This document shows positions 1-7,507 of a stretch of 64,000 nt of DNA, piece after piece. This DNA comes from Undibacterium sp. Jales W-56. Lineage in GTDB: Bacteria > Pseudomonadota > Gammaproteobacteria > Burkholderiales > Burkholderiaceae_D. A program made the position numbers and the translations under genes. Under the pieces are notes generated by a model. The model saw nothing but the letters and a program-made list of their open reading frames with translations, had not been told where the DNA came from and searched no databases. How positions within the stretch are numbered: the first letter of the stretch is position 1; the number at the start of each line of letters is the position of its first letter. Location of the stretch: NCBI RefSeq assembly GCF_025548535.1, contig NZ_JAJLQW010000005.1, forward strand, positions 1 to 64,000, written 5' to 3'.

Positions 1-64
1 AGTGAGAACAGGTGAAAATGCCAGACGTTCCCAGGGAATAGTGGGATACTAGGTAAAATACATC

Positions 65-94
65 TGGACATGGGGTAGAGAAAAGCAGTATAAT
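65..94 (+). promoter_or_regulatory. Promoter of the tRNA-Val/tRNA-Asp pair
   Basis: A -35-like TGGACA (65-70) and a perfect -10 TATAAT (89-94) are separated by 18 bp. They lie about 60 bp upstream of the first tRNA, so the pair is probably one transcript ending at the hairpin near 347-378. Confidence 0.7.
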
Positions 95-154
95 CTCGCT
101 TCTGTAGTCGTCGGTGACAGACGATGAAGTTTATCTGAACTAAGCAAAAACATG

Positions 155-230
155 GGGTGCTTAGCTCAGTTGGTAGAGCGGCGCCCTTACAAGGCGTAGG
201 TCGGGAGTTCGAGCCTCTCAGCACCCACCA
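155..230 (+). tRNA. tRNA-Val (anticodon TAC)
   Basis: The acceptor stem GGGTGCT pairs with AGCACCC. The T-arm GTTCGAGCC and a genomically encoded CCA end (228-230) are present. The anticodon loop is CTTACAA with anticodon TAC at 188-190. The molecule is 76 nt and all cloverleaf arms can be drawn. Confidence 0.97.
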
Positions 231-266
231 TCAGATAAGCTTGTAGTACCAAGGTTAAGTAGTTTC

Positions 267-343
267 GGAGTGGTAGTTCAGTTGGTTAGAATACCGGCCT
301 GTCACGCCGGGGGTCGCGGGTTCGAGCCCCGTCCGCTCCGCCA
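267..343 (+). tRNA. tRNA-Asp (anticodon GTC)
   Basis: This 77-nt cloverleaf has an acceptor stem starting GGAGTGG, anticodon GTC at 301-303, a T-loop GTTCGAG and an encoded CCA. It lies 36 bp after tRNA-Val and is probably co-transcribed with it. Confidence 0.97.
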
Positions 344-346
344 GAA

Positions 347-380
347 TTAAAAAAGACGAGAAATTTTCTCGTCTTTTTTT
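347..380 (+). terminator. Rho-independent terminator after the tRNA pair
   Basis: An A-rich hairpin, AAAAGACGAGAAA paired with TTTCTCGTCTTTT, is followed by a run of T. It is nearly symmetrical, so it could also serve transcripts arriving from rdgC on the minus strand. Confidence 0.85.
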
Positions 381-507
381 CGTCTTCAAATCTTTGTGCG
401 GACAGTATTGAATTTGGAGCTATGTAGATCGTAGCCTGAAAACTCCATTGCCAAAACTTGCATCACAAGCTCTGGCAATCAACAGTAGTTCTAGCCAGCA
501 ATACGGC

Positions 508-1419
508 TCAAGCGGCGATTGCGGCAGGCATCTCACCGCCAAGCGCAAATACCAGATCATCCATCAAACCGGATAACTCCGCACTCATCAAAGCAAAATC
601 CGCATCAAAGCGCTCATCTTCGTTGCTGGTGCGTTTATCGGTATCTTCATCCAAAATATCCAGAGGCTTAATGCGCTTGATGGTCAAAGTTTCTGTCAGC
701 ACAAATGAAATGCGATCATTCCAAGTCAAGGCTAACTTCGTACATTGCTTGCCCGCCGCAATATGCCGTTGCACATCGTCAGGATCTATTGTGTGGCGCA
801 CGTAGCGTACGGTCGCTTTATCTTCGGTATGCGACCGCAGTTCTGTGTCTTGATCGATAATGAAGCCCTTGGGCGCTTCATTGCCGGCCAACCAGTCGGT
901 CATGGCTGCCTGGGGTGACATATTCACTCGCAAACTTTCCAACGCAAGCTTGCTGGTGCATTTCAATAAAAGCTTGATGACTTCGTCTGCCTTACCTGGA
1001 CTCGATGAATCGATCATCAACCAACCGTGCTCCGGATCAATCCAAACCCAGGTCGAGCGTTTAACCCCGAAAGCGCGTGGCAGCAGTTCTTCAGTGACGC
1101 GCTCTTTCAAATCCTTCATCGCCTTGCGGCCTGGCGCAAAGCCTTGCTGCTCTTCTAATTCGATCGCACGTGCCTTGGTCACCTGATTGATAACTGAGGA
1201 AGGCAGGAGCTTTTTTTCCGTCGAGAGGAGCAAGAACAACTGGCGGCCAACGCTATGTACTAGTTGATCATTGTCGCGCGGCGACGCCCAACCCTGACTT
1301 TGCATTTCACTGGACGAGCATTGCGAAAAAGCTTGTTTGGCAAGTTGGGCATTTAACTCTTCCACATCGATTTGCAAGGCACTGGGAAGACGGAAAACCT
1401 GTAAATTCTTAAACCACAT
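508..1419 (-). CDS. rdgC: RdgC, recombination-associated protein
   Basis: RdgC is a ring-forming dsDNA-binding protein that limits RecA loading and recombination; it acts on the nucleoid. The 303-residue length is normal for the family. The N-terminus [11 protein letters not shown], the central [16 protein letters not shown] region and the C-terminal part with DRISFVLTE and [10 protein letters not shown] are family-typical. It stands alone, convergent with the tRNA transcript and divergent from the small membrane protein gene. No strong Shine-Dalgarno sequence precedes the ATG, but the N-terminus matches the family so the start is likely right. Confidence 0.95.
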   Translation of the reverse strand: MWFKNLQVFRLPSALQIDVEELNAQLAKQAFSQCSSSEMQSQGWASPRDNDQLVHSVGRQLFLLLSTEKKLLPSSVINQVTKARAIELEEQQGFAPGRKAMKDLKERVTEELLPRAFGVKRSTWVWIDPEHGWLMIDSSSPGKADEVIKLLLKCTSKLALESLRVNMSPQAAMTDWLAGNEAPKGFIIDQDTELRSHTEDKATVRYVRHTIDPDDVQRHIAAGKQCTKLALTWNDRISFVLTETLTIKRIKPLDILDEDTDKRTSNEDERFDADFALMSAELSGLMDDLVFALGGEMPAAIAA

Positions 1420-1584
1420 AATATACCCAAGAAGAAAAACGAATCATTTTACACGTTAGCCAAAGCAGTTCGCGCCATAAAATGAGGTGCTTGCGACATC
1501 CGCAAACCGTTCATCGCAATCCGCTACTCATAGCGCAATCAAATTGACATCATGCCTTATCAAATCTTAAATAAGGAGAAAAAC

Positions 1585-2139
1585 ATGTTTAGTCAAATCA
1601 TCGCACATACACCAGTCTGGGTCTGGGCATTACTCAGCTTTCTCATTTATCGTGGCGTAATGGCAAGTCGCGATAGAAACGTCAAATTGCCAGCCGTAGT
1701 CATACTGCCGCTGGTCATGTTGTTGCTGTCATTGCAGGGCATTGTCAGTGGATTCGGCATCACTCTGCTGACGCTGACCTCTTGGGGAACCGCTTGTATT
1801 CTGAGTGCTTACTTTGCATGGAAATCGGTTTCAACGCATATGGTGAAGATTGAAGTTGATCAGGCACAGATATTCTTGCGGGGCAGTTGGGCACCAATGG
1901 GTCTGATGCTGACTATTTTTATCATCAAGTACGCAGTCAATGTGATGCTGTCGATACAACCTCAATGGCAAAATGAGGCCTCATTCATTGCGGCAACCTG
2001 TTTGATCTACGGATTCCTCAACGGTCTTTTGCTGGGCAAGATGTTGCGTATTATTTTTATGTACAAACAAAGTAAGCCACGTGCCTCCGCCTTGATCGCC
2101 CGAAGCAAGCTGGCAAGTCAGAGCCAAACCGGACTTTGA
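1585..2139 (+). CDS. Small multi-pass membrane protein (DUF6622-like)
   Basis: This is a predicted 184-residue inner-membrane protein with about five hydrophobic segments: VWVWALLSFLIY, a VVILPLVMLLLSLQGIV stretch, TLTSWGTACILSAYFAW, LMLTIFIIKYAVNVML and AATCLIYGFLNGLLLG. The charged tail ends SQSQTGL. The start at 1585 is preferred over an upstream in-frame ATG at 1552 because AAGGAG sits 6 nt before it. The function is unknown. It resembles a family of uncharacterised beta-proteobacterial membrane proteins; the family assignment is from recall only. Confidence 0.75.
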   Translation: MFSQIIAHTPVWVWALLSFLIYRGVMASRDRNVKLPAVVILPLVMLLLSLQGIVSGFGITLLTLTSWGTACILSAYFAWKSVSTHMVKIEVDQAQIFLRGSWAPMGLMLTIFIIKYAVNVMLSIQPQWQNEASFIAATCLIYGFLNGLLLGKMLRIIFMYKQSKPRASALIARSKLASQSQTGL

Positions 2140-2217
2140 GTGTGCAAGACAGTATAATGTGTGCTGTCTTTACATCTGACGCATCTCTGCCAGTGCAGGA
2201 GGCGGACGCACATTATT

Positions 2218-3930
2218 ATGCTTGCTCAACAAAAACAAAAAATACTGGAACTCTTTCGCCAAGCCGTCGAACCTTTATTGGTCGGTAGCGAACTCAAGCC
2301 GAATATTGTCTTGGAGCGCCCGCGTGATGCCTCCCACGGCGACGTCGCCTGCAATATTGCGATGCAAATAGCCAAGCCGCTGAAAAAAAATCCACGCGAC
2401 CTTGCTCAGGCAATAGTGGCAGCGCTGGAATCGGCTGCTGGCGATCTGATTGCCAGCGCCGAAATCGCAGGCCCCGGATTTATCAACATTCGCCTGACTG
2501 CGGCTGCGAAACAAGCGGTTGTCAAGGAGGTGCTGCAACTGGCTGCCGATTTTGGCAAAGGCACGCAAGGCAATGGAAAAAAAGTCATAGTTGAATTTGT
2601 CTCGGCCAATCCTACCGGCCCTTTGCACGTGGGCCACGGCAGACAAGGCGCGCTGGGCGATGCCTTGTCTGCGCTATTGGAGTCGCAAGGCTACGATGTC
2701 ACGCGCGAGTTCTATTACAACGATGCCGGCGTGCAGATCGCCAACCTGGCCTTGTCGGTGCAGGCGCGCGCCAAGGGAGTAAAGCCAGGTGAGGCAGGCT
2801 GGCCAGAATCCGCTTATAACGGCGACTACATTGCGGAAATCGCGCAAGATTTTTTAACTCAAAAAACCGTCTCAGCCAGCGATGGTGCGCCTGTGACGGC
2901 CAGCGGCAATGTTGACGACCTTGATTCTATCCGGCAGTTCAGCGTGACTTATCTGCGGCGTGAGCAAGACATCGACTTGCTGGCATTTGGCGTCAAGTTC
3001 AATAATTATTATCTCGAGACTTCGCTGTACCGCGACGGCAAGGTCGAGTCCGCAGTCGCGGCACTCAAGGCCGCCGGTAAAACCTATGAGCAAGATGGCG
3101 CGCTGTGGTTGCGCACCACCGACTATGGCGATGATAAAGATCGCGTCATGAAAAAATCGGATGGGACTTACACCTACTTTGTTCCCGACGTCGCCTACCA
3201 TGTCGTCAAATGGCAAAGGGGATTTCAGAAAGCCATCAATATCATGGGCAGCGACCATCACGGTACGATTGCCCGGGTGCGTGCTGGTTTGCAGGCAGCT
3301 AATCAAGGGATACCGCAAGGTTACCCGGATTACATCCTGCATAAAATGGTCACCGTCATGAAGGACGGCGCCGAAGTCAAAATTTCTAAACGCGCAGGTT
3401 CCTATGTCACCGTGCGCGACCTGATCGAATGGTCGGGCAATGGCGATATCGTAAAAGGCCGGGATGCCGTGCGCTTCTTTCTGATTTCACGCAAGGCCGA
3501 TACCGAGTTTGTCTTTGACGTCGATGTCGCGCTGGCGCAGTCGGATGAAAATCCGGTGTATTACGTGCAATATGCGCACGCGCGTATTTGCTCAGTGCTG
3601 GCGCAATACAGCACCGATGAAGAGCTGCTGAGCCAACTGAAAAACGTGGATCTCTCGCCTCTGACGGCACCGCGCGAAGCATCTTTGCTGGCCAAGCTCG
3701 CTGAATATCCCGAAGCCTTGCAAAAAGCGCTGGACGAGCTCGGGCCGCATCAAGTGGCGTTTTATTTGCGCGATCTGGCGGGTGAGCTGCATAGCTACTA
3801 CAATGCCGAACGGGTATTGGTCGATGACGAAGCCACTAAAATGGCAAGGCTTGCGCTGATGCTGGCGACGCGTCAGGTATTACGTAACGGCCTCGCCCTA
3901 ATCGGTGTATCGGCACCGAATAAAATGTAA
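2218..3930 (+). CDS. argS: Arginyl-tRNA synthetase
   Basis: This class I aminoacyl-tRNA synthetase charges tRNA-Arg in the cytosol. The 570-residue protein has the N-terminal additional domain, the HIGH-type motif in [13 protein letters not shown] and a KMSKS-equivalent at [10 protein letters not shown]. The C-terminal anticodon-binding domain ends in [19 protein letters not shown], typical of ArgRS. The ATG at 2218 gives the usual N-terminus ([13 protein letters not shown]). AGGAGG lies rather far upstream, at 2197-2203. It is followed closely by the SPOR-domain gene, with which it is probably co-transcribed. Confidence 0.97.
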   Translation: MLAQQKQKILELFRQAVEPLLVGSELKPNIVLERPRDASHGDVACNIAMQIAKPLKKNPRDLAQAIVAALESAAGDLIASAEIAGPGFINIRLTAAAKQAVVKEVLQLAADFGKGTQGNGKKVIVEFVSANPTGPLHVGHGRQGALGDALSALLESQGYDVTREFYYNDAGVQIANLALSVQARAKGVKPGEAGWPESAYNGDYIAEIAQDFLTQKTVSASDGAPVTASGNVDDLDSIRQFSVTYLRREQDIDLLAFGVKFNNYYLETSLYRDGKVESAVAALKAAGKTYEQDGALWLRTTDYGDDKDRVMKKSDGTYTYFVPDVAYHVVKWQRGFQKAINIMGSDHHGTIARVRAGLQAANQGIPQGYPDYILHKMVTVMKDGAEVKISKRAGSYVTVRDLIEWSGNGDIVKGRDAVRFFLISRKADTEFVFDVDVALAQSDENPVYYVQYAHARICSVLAQYSTDEELLSQLKNVDLSPLTAPREASLLAKLAEYPEALQKALDELGPHQVAFYLRDLAGELHSYYNAERVLVDDEATKMARLALMLATRQVLRNGLALIGVSAPNKM

Positions 3931-3954
3931 AACAGACAGGTGTATCGGAGACGC

Positions 3955-4608
3955 ATGAAATCACATAATTATCATTCGCAGCAAAAGCAATACGGCGGCA
4001 CTTTATTAGGCCTGATCATTGGCCTGGTGATCGGCCTGGCACTTGCCGTTGCGGTCGCCTTATTGATCACAAAATCGTCGACGCCGTTTACCAATAAAGG
4101 GAATAAAGCAGCCGATACGCCGGTGACGCAAATACAAGATCCGAATAAGCCGCTCTATGGCAACAAAGATGCGGTAAAAGACGCTGCTAAAGATTTTGTC
4201 AAGGATGATGCGGCCAAGGCCGCTGAAGCCGCTGCGAACAAAGCCCATGAAAATAAATCAGAAGCGAAGTCGGAAACTAAAGACACTAAAGCCGACTCTA
4301 AAGCAGTCTTAGTCGATAAAAGCGCAGCTCAGGATAAGGCCGATGCCAAGCCAGCAGACGTAGTAGACGACAAATACATTTATTATCTGCAAGCCGGCGC
4401 TTTTCGCGATCAGGCAGATGCAGAAAGCGCCCGTGCGAAATTGGCTTTGATCGGTTTTGAAGCGCGTATCAGCGAAAAGCCATCCGATACCGGTAATTTG
4501 TATCGGGTACGTATCGGCCCTTTCAATCAGATCGAAACAATGAACCGGATGCGCGCCAAGTTGTCTGAAAATAGTGTCGATGTGGCAGTTGTCCGGACTG
4601 CCAGATAA
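3955..4608 (+). CDS. SPOR-domain membrane protein (FtsN-like)
   Basis: This 217-residue protein has a single transmembrane helix near residues 17-40 (LLGLIIGLVIGLALAVAVALLI). A long Lys/Ala/Asp-rich periplasmic linker follows, then a C-terminal SPOR domain (YYLQAGAFRDQADAESARAK ... YRVRIGPF). SPOR domains bind denuded septal peptidoglycan, so a role at the division site or in cell-wall work is likely. The ATG at 3955 is chosen because CGGAG lies 5 nt upstream; an earlier GTG at 3940 is possible. It sits between argS and the dsbA-like gene, an arrangement common in this group. Confidence 0.85.
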   Translation: MKSHNYHSQQKQYGGTLLGLIIGLVIGLALAVAVALLITKSSTPFTNKGNKAADTPVTQIQDPNKPLYGNKDAVKDAAKDFVKDDAAKAAEAAANKAHENKSEAKSETKDTKADSKAVLVDKSAAQDKADAKPADVVDDKYIYYLQAGAFRDQADAESARAKLALIGFEARISEKPSDTGNLYRVRIGPFNQIETMNRMRAKLSENSVDVAVVRTAR

Positions 4609-4637
4609 CATAAACAAGTGATTAATCTAAAGGAAAT

Positions 4638-5381
4638 ATGATGCGTTTTATCCGTCAAATTACACAGAAATTGTTGTTGGCAGCTGGTCTGGGTTTATGC
4701 GCACTGTCGGTAAGTGCGACGCCTGCCAGTCCAGAGAATGGCAAGGAATACGCCACCCTGGAAAGACCGCAACCGGTCGATAGCGGCAAGAAAATCGAAG
4801 TCATCGAATTCTTCGCCTACTACTGCCCGCATTGCAATGCGCTCGAGCCACTGCTGGCGGACTGGGTAAAAAAACAGGGCGACAATATCGTGTTCAAGCG
4901 CGTTCACGTTTCTGACTCTCGTGTTCTGCCTCAGCAAAAATTATTCTATGCATTGGAAGCCTTAGGTAAGCTCGACGAGTTGCATGCCAAGGTATTCCAT
5001 ACTTTCCACGTTGAGCGTAATAACCGCTTAATGACAGATAGCGATGTGCTGGAATTTGCAGTGAAGTCAGGTATCGACAAGCAAAAATTCCTCGATGTTT
5101 ATAATTCTTTCTCGGTGCAAAGCAAACTAAGTCGCGCGACGCAGTTGATGTCGGCCTACCAGGTCGATTCATGGCCTAAGCTGGCAATCGACGGGCGTTA
5201 TGTGACATCGCCAGTGATGTCGGCTACCGGTCTGGGGCGCGGCATTACAGAAGAAGCGCAGAATGTCGCTGAGATCCAGGTGCTGGATTGGCTGGTGGCT
5301 AAAGTCCAGCACGATAAAAATGCGCCTGCAACGACGGCAAGTTCAGTATCGACCACAAAAGCCGCATCCAAAAAGAAGTAA
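4638..5381 (+). CDS. dsbA: DsbA-type thiol:disulfide interchange protein
   Basis: This is a periplasmic thioredoxin-fold oxidant of secreted proteins. The 247 residues start with a signal peptide (cleavage near SVSA-TPAS). The active site CPHC is at residues 63-66, within FFAYYCPHCNALEP. The helical insert and the C-terminal IDGRYVTSP loop are present. The cis-proline loop reads DSWPKL, with Trp179 before Pro180, where most DsbA proteins have Val, Thr or a small residue. A Lys-rich tail follows. RBS AAAGGA precedes two consecutive ATGs. A strong terminator follows at 5418-5445. Confidence 0.9.
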   Translation: MMRFIRQITQKLLLAAGLGLCALSVSATPASPENGKEYATLERPQPVDSGKKIEVIEFFAYYCPHCNALEPLLADWVKKQGDNIVFKRVHVSDSRVLPQQKLFYALEALGKLDELHAKVFHTFHVERNNRLMTDSDVLEFAVKSGIDKQKFLDVYNSFSVQSKLSRATQLMSAYQVDSWPKLAIDGRYVTSPVMSATGLGRGITEEAQNVAEIQVLDWLVAKVQHDKNAPATTASSVSTTKAASKKK

Positions 5382-5417
5382 GATGATGGATTCTGGGCTC
5401 GCCCTGAACTTGAGGAA

Positions 5418-5445
5418 GTCCGCCAGTCAATGGCGGACTTTTTTT
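5418..5445 (+). terminator. Rho-independent terminator overlapping the next gene's start region
   Basis: Stem GTCCGCCA (5418-5425) pairs perfectly with TGGCGGAC (5431-5438) over a 5-nt loop and is followed by seven T. It ends transcription after dsbA. The hairpin lies between a GAGGAA sequence and the SDR start codons, and the ATG at 5430 falls at the loop/stem boundary. Confidence 0.88.
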
Positions 5446-5447
5446 AT

Positions 5448-6227
5448 ATGAAAACCGTTTTTATCACTGGCGCATCATCAGGCATTGGCGCTGCGCTTGC
5501 GCAGCTTTATGCGGAACAAGGAGCGACATTGGGCTTGGTCGCGCGCCGTCCGGACGTCTTGGCGCAACTACGCCAGAGCCTGCCGTATCCTGACAAACAT
5601 CACATTTATGCGCTGGATGTGACCGATCACCTTGCGCTGACCAATGCCGCGCATGATTTTATCAGCAAGGTAGGTAAGGTAAATGTCGTGATTGCCAATG
5701 CGGGCGTGTCGGTCGGTACCTTGACGGAGCATGCCGAAGATATACCGGTTTTTGCCCGGGTGATAGAGACCAATCTGATCGCCACAGTGGCGACTTTTTC
5801 ACCGTTTATCCAGAGCATGCAAGGCTATGCCAAGCAACATGATTGCCGTCTGGTGGGGATTGGGAGCGTGGCCGGTATTCGCGGCCTCCCGGGTGCCGGG
5901 GCCTACAGCGCATCGAAGGCTGCGGTCATCAGTTATTGCGAATCGTTGCGAGTGGAACTCAGGGCCAGCGGCATCCAGGTCGTCACGATTGCACCCGGCT
6001 ATATCGATACGCCGATGACCCGGCATAATCCCTATCCCATGCCCTTTTTGATGCCAGTCAAGGCGTTTTCTGTGGCGGCGCTCGCGACCATTGAGCGCGG
6101 GGATTCTTACTGCGTGATTCCGTGGCAGATGGGCATCGTCGCCAAGATTCTGCGGGTCTTGCCGAATTGGCTCTACGACGCGCTGTTTGCCAAGGCGCGT
6201 CGCAAGCCGCGTGCTAACGAAACCTGA
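5448..6227 (+). CDS. Short-chain dehydrogenase/reductase
   Basis: This classical SDR of 259 residues has the cofactor motif TGASSGIG near the N-terminus, the NAG motif in VIANAGVSV, the catalytic YSASK (Tyr-x-x-x-Lys) and a PGYIDTPMT loop. The C-terminal segment VKILRVLPNWLYDALF-like is hydrophobic and may associate with membrane. The substrate is unknown. The start is uncertain: ATG 5448 gives the canonical MKTVFITG start but lies directly after a terminator U-tract. The in-frame ATG at 5430 has GAGGAA 12 nt upstream but lies in the hairpin. Confidence 0.85.
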   Translation: MKTVFITGASSGIGAALAQLYAEQGATLGLVARRPDVLAQLRQSLPYPDKHHIYALDVTDHLALTNAAHDFISKVGKVNVVIANAGVSVGTLTEHAEDIPVFARVIETNLIATVATFSPFIQSMQGYAKQHDCRLVGIGSVAGIRGLPGAGAYSASKAAVISYCESLRVELRASGIQVVTIAPGYIDTPMTRHNPYPMPFLMPVKAFSVAALATIERGDSYCVIPWQMGIVAKILRVLPNWLYDALFAKARRKPRANET

Positions 6228-6247
6228 GTAATCATCACACAATCGCA

Positions 6248-7051
6248 ATGCCATCGTCCTCGCTTTTAACCGATGCCCTGGGGCAGACACATATCGCCTG
6301 CCAGCAAACGGGTGGCGCTCCCCGTATTGTCAGCCTGGTGCCGTCGATCACAGAATTAGTGTGCGATTTGGGTCTGGCATCTTACCTGGTCGGGCGCACC
6401 GGATTTTGCATACACCCGGCAACCACGGTAAAAGATATCCCCAAGATCGGCGGCACCAAAGACGTCAACATAGAGAAAATCCGGCGCCTGGCACCCACGC
6501 ATCTGATCGTCAATATCGATGAAAACGAAAAACCGACTGTCGATCGGCTTGCCGGGTTGATTCCTCATGTGATCGTGACGCATCCGACCGCAGCGCGCGA
6601 CAATCTGTCTTTGTATCGCTTGCTGGGCGGCATATTTGGCGTCACGTCAGCAGCCGAAAAATTGTGTGCGGAGTTTGAACATGCCTACCGTGAATTGCCT
6701 GCTCAAATCAAGCCAGAGCGAGTGCTATATTGCATTTGGCAAGACCCCTGGATGACGGTGGCCCAAGACACCTATATCGCCAATATGCTGAGCCTGATCG
6801 GTTGGCAACAAACGGCCATCACGACATCGCAACAACGTTATCCCTCGTTTAACTGGAATGAGGAGCTGCTGTACGGAATTGATCGCGTCCTGCTATCCAG
6901 CGAGCCTTATCGCTTCACCGAAACGCATGTCGATGCATTGGAAAAACAATTGGGCAAACCGGTCCAATTGGTCGATGGCGAAATGCTGTCCTGGTATGGC
7001 AGCCGGGCTATCCAGGGGTTGCGCTACTTGGCGACATTAAGCCAGACATAA
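6248..7051 (+). CDS. TroA/BtuF-like substrate-binding protein without signal peptide
   Basis: This protein has the helical-backbone metal-receptor fold: PRIVSLVPSITELVCDLGLASYLVGRTGFC at the start, IGGTKDVNIEKIRRLAPTHLIV in the middle and a C-terminal lobe with WYGSRAIQG. BtuF-type proteins bind cobalamin or iron complexes for ABC importers. The 267-residue sequence has no signal peptide and no adjacent permease or ATPase, so it may act in the cytosol or be mis-started. It begins 20 bp after the SDR gene, so the two may be co-transcribed. A TonB receptor gene follows after a 456-bp gap. Confidence 0.75.
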   Translation: MPSSSLLTDALGQTHIACQQTGGAPRIVSLVPSITELVCDLGLASYLVGRTGFCIHPATTVKDIPKIGGTKDVNIEKIRRLAPTHLIVNIDENEKPTVDRLAGLIPHVIVTHPTAARDNLSLYRLLGGIFGVTSAAEKLCAEFEHAYRELPAQIKPERVLYCIWQDPWMTVAQDTYIANMLSLIGWQQTAITTSQQRYPSFNWNEELLYGIDRVLLSSEPYRFTETHVDALEKQLGKPVQLVDGEMLSWYGSRAIQGLRYLATLSQT

Positions 7052-7507
7052 GAATCATGGCTGGCGCTGGCAAGTCCAGTCGCCGTTTCGGACAACAATC
7101 CACGCGCTATCACAAAACGAGAAATTTTTTATTTTGTTTAGCGACTTTCATGCATTTTTATCTTTCCTCCCTGAAAAATCACTCATAAAAGACACAGTCA
7201 ATTGCGTCCTTGTTGACACATCTCGAAGGCCGCGCAGATACTGCAATCCATAATCTGCGGTCGTAATCGATATCGAAGATTATTGAAAGTAGCATTCTTG
7301 CAATGTACTGCAGTTGCGTTCTCAGCTTGATTCTGGTTTTGGCGTTCCATGCTGAATCGTCGATATCGCGGGCACGACTAGGTACAACAAGGATGCAGGT
7401 GGCAGGCTTACATCTTGCTTTCATATAATTAAATGACGCTGCCTCTTGATCCCGATTAAAGAGGATGGACGTATCCGTTTTGTATTCATTTTTTGGGGAA
7501 TCCTGTT
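7052..7507. other. Gene-free gap upstream of TonB receptor 1
   Basis: This is 456 bp of AT-rich sequence. I see no convincing ORF and no recognisable cobalamin riboswitch box. The last 15 bp contain TTGGGGAA, which serves as the Shine-Dalgarno region for the receptor at 7508. Confidence 0.6.

Noticed and set aside
7179-7424. An 81-residue minus-strand frame before TonB receptor 1
   Set aside because: No ribosome site, no recognised motif, and unusual Arg/Cys-rich composition; more likely spacer sequence.
7052-7507. Cobalamin riboswitch upstream of TonB receptor 1, suggested by the nearby BtuF-like gene
   Set aside because: No B12-box-like sequence or matching stem pattern is visible; the gap is plain AT-rich sequence.
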